Assembly (NCBI GenBank): GCA_963575745.1
Contig: CAUYUJ010004558.1
Location: forward strand, 159,413-223,412
Length of the DNA stretch: 64,000 nucleotides
From: Prorocentrum cordatum
Lineage: Eukaryota > Sar > Dinophyceae > Prorocentrales > Prorocentraceae
Direction of reading: 5' to 3'
Each line of letters starts with the position of its first letter. The stretch's first letter is position 1. Under the pieces are notes generated by a model. That model made no database searches, was not told the DNA's origin, and saw only the letters and a list, made by a program, of their open reading frames with translations. Of this stretch, positions 21,195 through 33,110 are shown piece after piece. The position numbers and the translations under genes are program-made.

Positions 21195-21350
21195 TAATAT
21201 CGTTGTTTCTGAAACGACAGCTTATTGTTTCTTCTTCTGAAGTACCGCTCACTTTTTCTGAAATGGCAAACGTTTTTTCTGAAACGGTTGTTGCGTTTTG
21301 TGAAACGACAGTTTTTCTGAAACTGCTGCGCGTTTTTCTCAAACGGCGGT
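21195..21350 (-). repeat. TTTCTGAAAC minisatellite (inverted arm)
   Basis: Seven or so units with TTTCTGAAACGG-like words, the reverse complement of the 17700-17880 array. Confidence 0.8.
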
Positions 21351-21976
<626 letters not shown>

Positions 21977-22639
21977 CTCTTCGCCGCTATTTGAAATTTC
22001 CCTTATGTCCCTTCAATTACGAGACATGATGTTCTGAAATCGTCAATTGAAATACCTTACGCTTATTAGGTCAAACCTAGAAAGAAAAACGGTAATCTTA
22101 GCTGAACGCCACGCCTGTCGGTTCTCGAGAAACCTTCGAAAGAAGAATTGCGGCCAATTCACAGCCGTTCAAAATGTACGACAAAATTCAAGGAGGCCGT
22201 GGACTTTTTGAAATATCAGATAAAGAATCAAATCACTGGACGCGAACCCACAACGCATCTACAACGTCAACCCCACCGGGGGGCGAATTGGAAATCATCC
22301 ATGAACGTCGTAGTTGAAATGGAAATCGACAATTCTCTGTTGCTGTACTTGCGGCATCCGTTCCCGCAATAAGGATTTCACCGAAAACATTGCAAGATGG
22401 CACGAGGAAGTCATGATGCCATGGGCGCAAGGTTGATCGACTTTTTGGGAATGCTTGCCTCGGAGGACCACTCAAGTGGATTTATCTTTGATAGGGCAAT
22501 CTGGGCAAAGATACCAATTCTCCTTCCAAGATTCACTTGACAACATACATGCGCGCAAATTTCCAAGAGAAAACATAATTCAACTGAAAGCCGCTGCGCG
22601 TTCGGAATCTGCTGCGCGTGCGCCCCCCGCAAATTGAAA
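21977..22639. other. No gene recognised
   Basis: May include the lost 5' part of the endonuclease remnant that follows. No motif identified. Confidence 0.35.
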
Positions 22640-23130
22640 CCGCTATAGGAAAAACGAGAATTTTGGAGAGCTCTGGTTTCCGCGACCGCATCTTTTCAGC
22701 AGCAGGTCGGCAAATCAGCATGGGAGACGCGAGTGCTAAAATAAGACGCACGGAAACTGGAGAATCATGGGTAGTTGGGCCATTCACGTGGGGCGCGCAA
22801 GTTTCCCGCCAAGTCGATGTCCCTAATCGAGATTTGCGTCTTGCTTTGGATTTGACCTGCGACTTGCGAATGCTCATTTTGACCGGCCATTGGATCAGAC
22901 CGTCGCTTTCAAGGAGGCGGAGGCGCTACCGTTAGGCGACATTACAGAGGAACTGTACAATATCTTGGATCATTATTTGTGCGACGTCGTTACTCTTGGA
23001 CAGATGCGAGTTTCGCGCAGCCAACGACTAACTCTCGCCACCGATAATTCTTTGGCAAGCGTTGACATCGTTAGCCCCCGCCATGACATTCCACGTCCGC
23101 GAGCGCTTCTGGAAGAGAAAAGAATTTGCT
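22640..23130 (+). pseudogene. LINE endonuclease remnant, LINE-C-like
   Basis: First frame: MGDASAKIRRTETGESWVVG then PNRDLRLALDL, matching GDLNARMGRARNGEEHIIG and PNRDLLIEFCD of LINE-C. A frame change near 22870-22880 leads to DQTVAFKEAEA and GDITEELYNILDHYLCDVVT, matching GEITESQYNILDVLLCDAAI. GDLN is altered to GDAS, and the terminal ATDH is ATDN, so the catalytic His is lost. An old copy of the same clade on the opposite strand. Confidence 0.8.
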
Positions 23131-23506
23131 AGAAGAGTTTGCTCCGCGACCCTGAAGCGCCATCTTAGTTTGCTGAAGCTTTCTTAGACGAGATTGTCAG
23201 CGATGCAAATGGACATCGTGATGTGGATTCGACACGCGGGATGGGTTGGCGGCGCTGGGGCCAGCCCAACCACGAGGGGCCTGCTCGGCCTCTCCTCTTC
23301 GCTGCCTGAACTTTCCGCGCTCGGGCCCCGCTCGCGGCGGGCGCGCCTCCCCTTCCCGCTCCCCTTCCTCCTCCTCCTCGTCCTCGTCCTCCGCCCTCTC
23401 CGCGGCCAGCGTGGCTCAAGCTGCCATTTATCAGGGCAGCTGGCCAGGTCAGCAGTTTCAAGCAGTGGGTTGGTAGGAGCTACGCCTCGCCCGCGCGCCC
23501 CCTCGA

Positions 23507-24613
23507 GTGATGAGCTGCTGTGGAAGGGCGACCTTTCGCGACGACGGCGCCGGCGTGATGACGGGGCCGCCGCCGCCGCCGCGCCCGGCGGTGCTGCGCG
23601 GGCCGCGGCGGCCCACGTGGGCATGTGGACGGTGCTCGGCCTCGGCGAACTGGGCGTCGCGAGTCCGCTGCCGGTGCGGGAGCGAGGCGCCTTTTCGTAT
23701 CAAGCGTGACGCTTGGGCCGCCCATAGGGAGATCTTGGCGAAAGAGGGCTCCTCGGGAGGGCAAGCTAACGGCAATAAGAAGAACTAAGAAAATGCAAGC
23801 GTCTGGACGCCGTCGGGAAATTGCTCAATGGCAGGGGCGCTCTTGCACCTACGGGCGCGACGTGCTCCAAGACTTGGCCTGCGCCGGGTGAAGGAATTCC
23901 GCCGTGGCAGAAGAATGGCGCGGGCATGCCAGTCGAAGATGGCACTGCCACCGAGCGCTCCAAATTGTGAAGCCAGGTTGCGCAATATGAGTCGGTTCTC
24001 AAAACATTGCCTAGGGACACCAATGTTCCGCTCAAAATTGCGACTAAAGACAAGCTCGAGGCCTTGCGGGCGCAGCGCAGGGTGCTTCGGATCCCTGACA
24101 AAGCGAAGTTGCATCGCACCCAGCTCGAAAATGATATCGATGAGAAGGAGCAGCAATGGGGGAAGTTGCATGGGGGCGCTGGAGTCTCGGAGGGCGCAGT
24201 TGGTTGCGAAGCAAAAAGAGATTGCTACCTTGGAGGAAGAAGAGTTCCAACGCGCGGCCAAACTCGTCGGCCCCGCAGGGCCCGAACCTCCCAGCGTGCC
24301 CCCGACCTTCACCTTCGACGTCAAGGCAGAGGAGGTCAGTGACACAGAGCTGCAAAGTTTCCCATCGTTCGAATTGTGGACTCAATTTCAGGATCGCTTC
24401 AGGGCGGAGTTCGAAGGAACAGCCGCGCCACCTGATGTTCCTGGCTGCGCTCATCCTGATGGTGGCGGGCCCCCTGGTACAGCAAGTGATGGGCAGAGGC
24501 GTTCGTTCGAGGACCTGTCTGACGAGGAGAAACGAGCGTTGTTCGAGGCTGGCGATTGCGAATCCTTCAGCGCTCGTCTCTGCGAGCTCGCGAGGATGCC
24601 GCGCTTGGGGTAG
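23507..24613 (+). pseudogene. LINE-B ORF1 (zinc finger, coiled coil)
   Basis: A zinc finger WACGRCSASANW...VRCRCGSEAP (about 23615-23690) has CxxC, N and CxCG, as in LINE-A ORF1. That frame stops at 23786-23788. A charged helix TKDKLEALRAQRRVLRI (about 24040-24090) is in a second frame, followed in a third by RRAQLVAKQKEIATLEEEEF (about 24180-24250) and FELWTQFQDRFRAEF. At least two frame changes. Inferred nucleic-acid-binding Gag-like protein. Confidence 0.65.
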
Positions 24614-24807
24614 CGGTTTCAGTTGTGTGGAGAATGGATATTTACAGCCCCCTGCGTGGAAGTCACAGCTCGCCGACCACTCCATGTGGGGGGGATTGTC
24701 GTCTGCAGCAAGATGAGAAGGTTTGGTCCCTGTGCGAGTCTCAGGGATTCAAGTTTCAATGGCTGGAAAGTTCGAGCCAGTGCAGGCGCCGCCGTCGCTG
24801 AGTCTGT

Positions 24808-25744
24808 ATGCATTTGAGACGTTCAATGCTACTTACTGGGGGCCGTGAGACACTCCAGGACCGTGTCCGCCGTTCCAGTGCTCGCGTCATCTTAGCGCAG
24901 GAGATTGGATCTGATGCCAGCAATGTGGAGTCTTTCTGCGCGTGGGCACACAATCGTGGATGGAAGTTGATTGCAGTTCCTGGCAGTGCGAATGCGGAAG
25001 GTCATCCCTCAGCAGGTGTGGCAGCACTCGCGCGTGCTGATCTCGGGCTCCGCAAATCTGAACAGTGTGAACATATGCCCGCGCAGGCTCCAGCATGTCC
25101 TGGTTGATTTGCCTGGGTGGCCGCCGTGCCACGTTCTGAATGGCCACTGCAAGGGTGCTATTGATCCACAGGGAATGCATTCAACAGTCCTTGCGTCATT
25201 GGGGCAGTGTCTCGCAGATTGTCTTGGGCCATGTCTAGCAAGTGCTGACTGGAATATGTCTGTGAATGGGCCGGGGCAGCGTGGTGTCCCATCCGCGGCA
25301 ATAATCAAAATTGCAGTGCCGTCTCAAGTCGCCTGCAGAGGTGGCGCTGGTGCCACAACTATCGATTACTTGGCCATGAACGATGTAGTGTTGCGTGGTT
25401 TCAGAAGAAGGGAAACTGACGTGAGTTGGGCCAAACGGCCGCGCGTGCCCGCGACAGTGAAGGTAGTGGACAATGGCTACAGCATCAGGCACTTCGTCTA
25501 CGCAGCTTCGCCTGCGCTACCTTCCACACCTGCGTTTGGGCCAACTGCGCCTCCTGCTGATTGGAGCTTGCATCGGGCACTGGCTGAAGCATGTCTTTCG
25601 ATGGCCACGCGCGAAACTACATCAGCGAATGCAGATTTGATGTTTCCCTCGCGCGTTGGGGCAAAATTTGCAGCCGCAGCGGCAATGCAAAGTAGCCGTC
25701 AGCACAGGTGCCGAGTTGAAGGGGGCATGAATTTTTGGGCGTAA
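24808..25744 (+). pseudogene. LINE-B endonuclease (EEP fold)
   Basis: Frame 1 (from 24808) has VILAQEIGS, the catalytic-Glu QE motif seen as LQEH in relatives, then AHNRGWKLIAVPG and SAGVAALARADLGL. Frame 2 (to 25744) has ASADWNMSV (GDWN variant) and QVACRGGAGATTIDYLAMND, the typical C-terminal segment. One frame change near 25080-25100. G of GDWN is replaced by A. Confidence 0.7.
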
Positions 25745-25757
25745 GCCGTCTCCGAGA

Positions 25758-27560
25758 TTGGTGGATGCTTCCTATGACCTCGATGATTGGACCACTGCCG
25801 AGCTGATCGCCGAGGGCTGGAAGCGGTTGACCAACGGCCTCGCGGCAATCATGCAGCTGTTTCAAGGGCCGAGCAATATTGATGCCTGTTCGTTGGACAT
25901 CGACAGCTCCTCGCGATTCAGTATCATGGTCAAGGTTTGCATGTGCGGGTTAGATTGCGCAGCCGAGCAGGTGCGCGACCTCGCCAGTGCGATCCCCGTG
26001 GACATGGAGGCGCTCAGTCATTTCATCGACGATATAAAGGGCGCCCTCGAGGACGCAGTTCTTGGAGCGAGCAGGGGGCCCCTCCATAGATGGAGTGGTT
26101 GGTGTGTTGAATCAATATCTCACCGAGGTCAAGGTAAGTCCAGAGCCAGCCCCGTGCCGAGGGCCCGTTGTTCCTGTGCGCCCCATTGCCATAGCCGAAA
26201 AGGAAGTTGAACTGCACGAGAAGCTCTGGGAGGCAAGCAGTGAAGCACCATGCGCATGGGTGCCAGATCGTGCCGCGTGCCCTGTTCTCGAGCCTGGCAT
26301 GACCAGAAGGTTGTCAAGACGTTCTCTGCGGGCGCGTCGACCAGCCTCGACCACTTCCACCCGAGGCGCGCGCTGATGTTGGATGCTGATGGGTTGGAGG
26401 TGCTCAGTCTCATGTGGCAGCGTTCGGATGCAACTGGACTGTTTCCCAAACAGTTGCGCTGTATTCAGATGCCGACGTTCGGCGAACCATCATGCGGAAA
26501 CAGAGCCATCATTCTCTGTGCTGGTACTCATCGACTATGGCAGAGAGCCCGCCGATGGGCGGTGTCAGGTATCATTTAGCAGCTATCGAGAAGATGCCCG
26601 GGAGCTGCGAGAGGTCGCTCTGCTCTTGCCTGTGCTTGGCCTCGAGCTGCCCGTGCCGAAAGTGATATAGCACTGCAGCGACGCCGCCTCCTGTGGGTAA
26701 TAGAGTCGTCAACGTACTAGGAAACCATGCCATTGGAGACGTTGATAATGGATTTTCTCAAGGTTGGAGTGCCTGTGCGCTGGCTCGTTAGCCTTTAACA
26801 CTTGGAGATCGCCGCGCGTCATCATATCGGGCAAGCATCAGTCCACCCTGCCCCTGTTCGCAGGGGGGCGCCTACAACGATTTGGCCATCCAAAATTCAT
26901 GAATGCGTTGAGTTCGACGAGGGCATATCCAGATGCCCGGCGGTAGATTTCCTGAGCTACAATGACGATGCTGCGATAAGTAATGGCTCGCAGGATGAGG
27001 AGATTGCGATCGAGGTTGCAGCGCGTGCGATGGTGAAATTCTAGCGTGCTTCTCAGAAGTTGTCAGCTGTGCTCGGTTTCGAGAAGATAGGTCTGTTGGC
27101 GTCATCCAAAGAACTCGGCGCGGCTGTGCTCGACATGCTGGGATGGCCGCACTCGCTCCTGAAGAAGAGCGTCTCCTACCTCGGTGTCGACGAGGCATCT
27201 GGAGCCAGGCGCAGTGCTGCGGGGGCCAGAATGAAGCAGGCCAAGCGTTTCACAAAAATGAAGTTGAGACTCCGCGTGGTCAAGTTTTATCGGAAACCTT
27301 TCAAAAGCAAGAAAGAAGCCCTCTTTTCCAGGATCTGCCGCGCTGCGGCTGCTCCAGCGAGCAGTTTCCGTGCTGAGGTTGTGGGCCTGAGCCAGGCCGA
27401 GTGGGTTCCCCACCAGCGAATGAGTTGTAGCTTGGATGCCCCATGCCACGGAGGCGTCTCGCTGACAGCTAAACTCGGTCTTCTCGGGGACAAGCGTTCT
27501 CGGCTGGCGGTTGCCCCTGCTATCCACTGGCGTAGAATGTTATGGGCAGCCTCCACCTAG
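25758..27560 (+). pseudogene. LINE-B reverse transcriptase
   Basis: Pieces in several frames: KVVKTFSAGASTSLDHFHPR and LFPKQLRCIQMPTF (fingers, 26300-26480); VDFLSYNDDAAISNG (26943-26985) in the position of the catalytic Y-x-DD box, here YNDD; VASSKELGAA-like SSKELGAAVLDMLGW, SVSYLGVDEASGARR and FRAEVVGLSQAEW (27100-27410), the connection region of dinoflagellate LINE RTs. Not a continuous frame. Confidence 0.65.
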
Positions 27561-27747
27561 CCTGAGAGAGCACTAGTCGGTAATGTCGAGCTTCTTAAGC
27601 TCCGGGACTCGGCCCAGCCTCTGCAGGGCGGCCCTTGGAGCTCCTCTCGCGGCCCGATTCGCAGTGCGGTACTAGTGCTCCATCGGGCTGGCTGGGAAGT
27701 GTTAGGCCCAACTGAATGGAACCAACACGGCGGCTTCACGGTGCTGA

Positions 27748-28236
27748 TTGATCAGGCCCCCCCCGTCTCTGCTGGCTGACATGATAGATATCAATATCCA
27801 ACGCCAGCACGAGCTGTCGTTAGCTCCGAAGTTAGGCTACCCCCCTGGGCACAGGGCCACCTTGGATCTCGTGCAGGATCGTTTGCGGCCAAGAGCCAAG
27901 GGATTAGGTAGGCACGCCGAGTTTTTAGTGAAATGCTGCGGGTGCAGTGGAGTGTGGACCAATGATCGGGGTCGTCGTTCGGGGTGCGCGACGGACGGTT
28001 TGTGCGAGTGCGGGCAAGTCGACACACTCCACCACAGGCTATACACATGCACGCGCAGAGACTTCCAGATAGCTGGAGATGAATCGGGTGCCACGCCTGA
28101 GCATATCCAGGCGGCGCTCGAATATCCTGACCTAGAAAGTTTACGCGTGGCATCTTTGTTTATCCTGATCGTGAGTTGCCCAAGCCAAGTACGTCGTCGG
28201 ATGTTGAGTTGTTTGATGTCTCGGGCAACCCACTAG
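27748..28236 (+). pseudogene. LINE-B Cys/His finger segment
   Basis: HAEFLVKCCGCSGVWTNDRG followed by LCECGQVDTLHHRLYTC (28009-28060): a C-C-H-H/C pattern placed between RT and RNase H, as in related elements. Function unknown, presumably nucleic-acid binding. Confidence 0.6.
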
Positions 28237-28532
28237 ACATGTGTCCTGAAGCCAGTGCGAATCTTTCCAGTGATCAGGCGCTCCGATTCGCATCTGACGG
28301 CTCCTGTTCCGAGCCTCCAATCCGTCCACTACAGAGCGCGGCCTGGGCTATAGGCGCGCTGCCCGACAGAGGTGCTGCGCCAGAGCCTGTTGCTGTGATG
28401 CGTGGCGTAGTCCACGGCGCTTTTCCTCAGACCCTCGCGATGTCTGGGCATGTAGCGATTGCTCTGTGCGGCCAGGTGGCAAATAGACCGTCGGTGCTCG
28501 GAGCAGATTGCATGGCAGCGATCAAACTCACA
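28176..28532 (+). pseudogene. LINE-B RNase H, 5' part
   Basis: FASDGSCSEPP (first catalytic Asp, about 28295) and LGADCMAAIKL (third Asp, about 28505). The usual AEL glutamate segment reads LAMSGHVAI, so the second acidic residue is missing. The frame ends at the insertion; the codon phase here (starts at multiples of 3) equals that of the 3' part. Confidence 0.65.
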
Positions 28533-30164
28533 GAGAGAGCGTGATCCACCGCCGCTTTACTGCGGCAAGTTCCCACCCCTTTTCCCCCGGAGCCCGGCCC
28601 CCCCCCCCCCGAAGACGCCCCCCCCTTGCTGGAGCCCCCCCTCCTTCCCCCAGTAACCCCCCGCACTCCCCTCCCCCCCTCCCCTCCTCCAGAAAACCGG
28701 GGGGGTCACTGCCGGTTCGAACCCCCCCCTCGGAAAACCAAGGGGGTCACTACCGGTTCGACCCCCCCCCCCGCACCGGAAAAACGGTGGGGGGGTCATT
28801 GCCGGTTCGAACCTGCCCCCCCAGTCCATCATGAAAAGGGGGGGGGGATCACTGCCGGATTGAATTCCCCCCCCTCGAAAACCGGGGGGGTCACTACTGT
28901 TTCGAACCCCCCCCTCTCCCCCTCGAAAACCGGGAGGGCCACTACCGGTTCGAACCCCCCCCCCCCCGTCGAAAAACGGGGGGGGTCACTACTGGTTCGA
29001 ATCCCTCCGCCCCCCCCTCACCGCCAGCAAACGACTCCCGGTCCCTACCACCGTCCACACCACATCCCCCAGTGCTGTTCCCAGCACCACTGTCCTCACC
29101 ACCGCTGTCCCCGCTGGTTCCACCACCGTCCCTACTGTCCCCACCCGTGCCCCCACCACTGTCGCACTGTCCCCACTGTCCCCGCCACTGTTCCCACCAC
29201 GGTTCCACTCTCCCAACTTTCTCCACGGCCCCAACCAGTGCCCGACTGTCCCCACTGTCCTCGCTGTCCCACTGTCTCCTCCGCTGTCCCACTGAGCTGT
29301 CCCGCTGTTCCCGCCACTGTCCCCACTGTCCCCGCCACTGCCCCCACTGTACCTTTGTCCCATTGTCCCACCGCCGTCCTCGCCACCGCCCTCACCACTG
29401 TCCCCACCACTGTACCCTCCACGGTCCCACTGTTTCCACAACGTTCCCACTGTCCCCGCACCACTGTCCCCACCACCGCCGTCCCCACCACTGTCCCACT
29501 ATCCCCACTGTTCCCACCATTGTCCCCGCTGTCCCCACCAGTGCCCCCACCAGTGTATCAATGTCCCGACTCTCCCCATCATTGTCCCACCACGGTCCCA
29601 CTCTCCACACTTTCCCCGCGGTCCCCACCACTGTCCCACTGTCCCCACTGTGCCCACTGCTGTCCCACTGCCCCCGCCGCTGTCCCACTGTGCTGTCCCA
29701 GCGTACCCACTGTCCTCATCACTGTCCCACTGTCCCCACTGTCCCCACCACTTTCCCCGCCGTGCTACTGTCCCACCACTGTCCTCACCACCGCCTTCAC
29801 CACTGTCCCCACCACTACCGTCCCCACCACTGTCCCCACCAATACCGTCCCCACCACTGTCCCACTGTGCCCACCACTGTCCCGCTGTCCCCTCACCACT
29901 GCCCCCACCACCACCGTCCCCACCACTGTCCGCACCCTCCCCCCAGTTTTCGAGGGGGGGGGGTTCGAACCGGCAGTGACCCCCCCCGGTTTTCGAGGGG
30001 GGGGGGTCGAACTGGCAGTGACCCCCCTCCCTTTTCATGGACTCGGGGGTGGGGGAGGGGTTCGAACCGGTAGTGACCCCCCCCGGTTTTCCAGAGGGGG
30101 GTGGGTTTTCGAACCGGTAGTGCCCCCCCCGGTTTTCCGCCAGCAGCGGTAGAACACGCTCTTT
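28533..30164. mobile_element. Foldback-like element inserted in LINE-B RNase H
   Basis: Terminal inverted repeats (28536-28556 and 30142-30162) match at 18 of 21 positions and begin AGAGCGTG. Left arm: seven units of about 47 bp with ACTACCGGTTCGAACCCC and GAAAACCGGGGGGGTC (28690-29010). Right arm: four units of the same sequence inverted (29955-30130). Core 29040-29945: degenerate CCCCACTGTCC array. Flanks TCAAACTCACA (28522-28532) and TCAAATCACACA (30164-30175) look like an 11-bp target duplication with a one-base indel. It encodes nothing convincing; presumably non-autonomous. Confidence 0.75.
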
Positions 30165-30680
30165 CAAATCACACAACGCAGTGTCAGTCTGCAGTTGGCA
30201 GCCTCGTTCAAGTTTGCAAGCATTCGTCTGTTTGCGCAAAACCTAGAAGGAACGGAATGGCTCCAGGAGGTCAGGCATGTAAAAGCCCACAGGCCCCAGG
30301 AAGTCATAGATGCACTACCGTCGGACGAAAGAGAGTTTGCAGTTGCGAATTCGGTAGTGGACCATCATGCAAAGAAGGCTTTGATGCAGCACGAAGGTGC
30401 TGATCCTGCGTTTCTGTCTTCGGTCAACCTCGCCCTCGAGAGGGCGAATAACTTTGTCAAGATTGCCGCTGCTGTGCTGCCGCTGTATAAGAATGACCTC
30501 AGGTGGCCCCGCCCTCCCCGTGCCCCGAGGCGCGGCACCTCCAAGCTCAGGACGGGCTGGCACTCGTGGATCGACGGGCCAGCGGGGTGGCATTGTACCA
30601 GATTTTTGTTGCTAGGAGGTAATGTGCGATCTAAGCTCGATATGACAGGATGTGCTGGCGTGGCGTGCCACCCCTCATAG
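30165..30680 (+). pseudogene. LINE-B RNase H, 3' part
   Basis: VRHVKAHRPQEVIDALP (about 30270-30320) and FAVANSVVDHHAKKAL (about 30333-30380, last catalytic Asp) complete the RNase H fold begun at 28176. Same codon phase as the 5' part. Confidence 0.7.
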
Positions 30681-31108
30681 GCAAGCTGCTCAAGGATCCT
30701 CAGGGGCACCTCATCGTCGCGGCTGGACTTGCTCGAAATCCTGCCTCGGTCGACGTTGTGTGTGCGGTCCCCGAGAAGCAGACCTTTGTTTGTTTGAAGT
30801 GTGGGGGGTGGTCCCAGGGCCGTGCTTTAAAATTGGCTGGCCCCTGTATGCGTCCCACTAAGAAAGGTCCAGAGGTTATTAACCGTCTTTTTCAGGGTGA
30901 ACCCCCGAATAGGAAGTGCCAATTCCTGGGCAGAACTTGTCCCCTTGCTCGGCTGGTCCCTAAGAGGCCGTCGGAAGATTCCCGCCAATCTTGTCTTGCG
31001 GTTCCTGACTCTACGGTGGTGAGTTTTCCCTCGGCATCAGGGGCCGCCCCTCCATATGAGCTGCGGTTGGCTGCTCTCATTGAGAGAATACGTAATAAGG
31101 AGGCCTAA
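30650..31108 (+). pseudogene. LINE-B C-terminal Cys finger
   Basis: QTFVCLKCGGWSQGRALKL then GPCMRPTKKG (30780-30870), a finger typical of the C terminus of this LINE type, and the final stop TAA at 31106-31108. Confidence 0.65.
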
Positions 31109-31175
31109 GCTCGAGGCCAGTAACTTGAGCCCAAGCTCATTATTTAGTGCTGTGCACTTTCCCCGAATGGGCATT

Positions 31176-31250
31176 CCATTCCATTCCTCCTCGTCCTCCT
31201 CGTCGTCCTCCTCCTCCTCCTCCTTCTCCTCCTCCTCCTCCTCCTCCCCC
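31176..31250. repeat. (TCC)n microsatellite
   Basis: TCC array of about 75 bp just after LINE-B. Confidence 0.95.
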
Positions 31251-31455
31251 CTTTTCGGGGCCGCGCCGCGCGGAGGAGCTGCGCCCGCGGGGAGGGCGGC
31301 TGTGACGCCCCGTGGCACGCGGCGAGCGCCACGCTCTCTCTACCGGGGGCCGCGCATGGATCGCTGGCGGCGCGCACGAGGGGGTGGGGGGGGGGGGGGG
31401 AGGCCGGGCAGACTGGGAGTATGGCCCGGCCTCCAGGGCCACCATGGCACTCAAC

Positions 31456-31744
31456 GTTCTTCCCAACCCTCCTATGGCGTTGGGTCCTCGTTTTGAAGAG
31501 ACAGTTCCCGCGTTCTGCTCCCCTCCTCCTCCTCCTTCTCCTCCTCTTCCTCCTCCTCCTCCTCCTCCTCCTCCTCCTCCTCCTCCTCCTTCTCCTCCCC
31601 CCCCTGCCCCCTCCCTCCTCCCATCCCTGCCTCAGCCCTCCGCATGTCATCGTCGCCGTCATCGTCATCATCATCACCGTTATCATCACCATCACCATCA
31701 CCATCGCCATCGCCATCACCATCATCGTCATCATCAGCATCATC

Positions 31745-31776
<32 letters not shown>

Positions 31777-31848
31777 CATCACCATCACCATCACCATCAC
31801 CATCACCATCACCATCACCATCACCAACACCATCACCATCACCATCAC

Positions 31849-31883
<35 letters not shown>

Positions 31884-33110
31884 CCACCACCGCCATCACC
31901 ATCACCATCACCATCACCATCATCATCACTATCACTATCACTATCACCATCATAGTTATCGTCATCGTCATCGTCATCCTCATCATCGTCATCATTATCA
32001 TCAGCATCAACATCATCACCATCACCATCACCATCACCATCGTCATCGTCATCGTCATCCTCATCGTCGTCATCATCATCATCGTCATTATCATCGCCGC
32101 CGTCATCATCATCAGCATCAGCAACCGCGTTTCGTGGCCCCGCAGGGAGGTACACCTAGAGCCCCAATGGCGGTGTTCACATGCGTTTCCCCCACCCGGC
32201 ACGGCGTTTCATGGAAAAATAAGGAGCTCCTCCGAAGGCCCCACTGGCGGTGGCCACATGCGTCTCCCCCACCCAATGCAGCGCTCCGTGGCCCCGTCGG
32301 GACCTCCACCTAAAGCCACAACGGCGGTGCCCACATACGCTTCTCCCACCGAGCACGGCGCTCCGTGTCCACATGCGCTTCCCCCACCCAGCACAACGCT
32401 TCGTGGCCCCATCGGGAACCCCACCGAAGGCCCCAGCGACGGTGTCCACATGCGTCTCCTCCACCCAGCAAGGCGTTTCGTGGTCCCATAGGGAGCTCCA
32501 CCTAAGGCCCCAGTTGCTACGCTCGCATGCGTCTCCCCCGCCCAGTACCGCGCATCGTGGTTCCACAGGGAGCTCTACCGAAGGCCCCAATGGACCCGTT
32601 CACATGCGTTTCCCCCCCGCCCAGTACAGCGCTTCGTGGCCCTTTAGGAGCTCTAATGGAGGCCTAAATGGCGCCGTCCACATGCGATTCCCCTACCCAG
32701 TGCACCGTTTCGTGGCCCCATAAGGAGCATCACCGAAGGCCCCAATAATTAACAAACTCACATGCGTTTCCCCCACCCAGTACGGAATTTCGCGGCCCCA
32801 TGGGGATGTCCACCGAAGGCACCAATGGACCCGTTTACATGCGTCTCCCCCGCCCAGCACAGCGTTTTTTGGCCCCATATGGATGTCCACCGAAGGCCCC
32901 CATGGACCCGTTCACATGCGTCTCCCCCGCCCAGCACAGCGTTTCGTGGCCCCATGGGGAGCTCCATCGAAGGCCCCCGTGGCACAGTTCGAATGCGTCT
33001 TCCCAGCCCAGTGCAGCATTTCGTAGCCCATAGGGAGCTCCACCAAAGACGATACCCACAAATGCGGTACTCACAATTGCATATGGTTGGGCCCTTCGCC
33101 AAGCTAATTT
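31456..33110 (-). repeat. Satellite module copy 2 (complete)
   Basis: Order on the plus strand: GGTCCTCGTTTTGAAGAGAC (31483-31502), TCC array (31519-31620), CTCAGCCCTCCGCATGTC, CAT/ATC array (31640-32125), about ten satellite units (32130-33060) with CCCCACCCAGCACAGCGTTT and CGTGGCCCCATAGGGAGCTC, and the end word ATGGTTGGGCCCTTCGCC (33078-33095). It is the inverse of the 1-680 module and equals 38700-40235 in order and orientation. Confidence 0.85.

Larger units (their letters stand above)
23246..31108 (+). mobile_element. LINE-B: decayed non-LTR retrotransposon with insertion
   Basis: Successive remnants: ORF1 zinc finger and coiled coil (23507-24613), endonuclease (24808-25744), RT (25758-27560), Cys/His finger (about 28000-28060), RNase H split by a 1.6 kb element (28176-30680), and a C-terminal Cys finger ending at a TAA at 31106-31108. 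About 6.2 kb without the insertion. It shares domain order and ORF1 finger with LINE-A. The 5' end is approximate; no target duplication identified. Confidence 0.8.

Noticed and set aside
28690-29010. tRNA genes suggested by GGTTCGAATCC words
   Set aside because: No A box, acceptor or anticodon stem can be drawn around any of them; they are repeat units.
31472-32155. Long poly-Asp, poly-His, poly-Met and poly-Ser open frames in CAT arrays (also 38.6-39.9 kb)
   Set aside because: All frames of a trinucleotide array without stops are open; no unique sequence supports translation.
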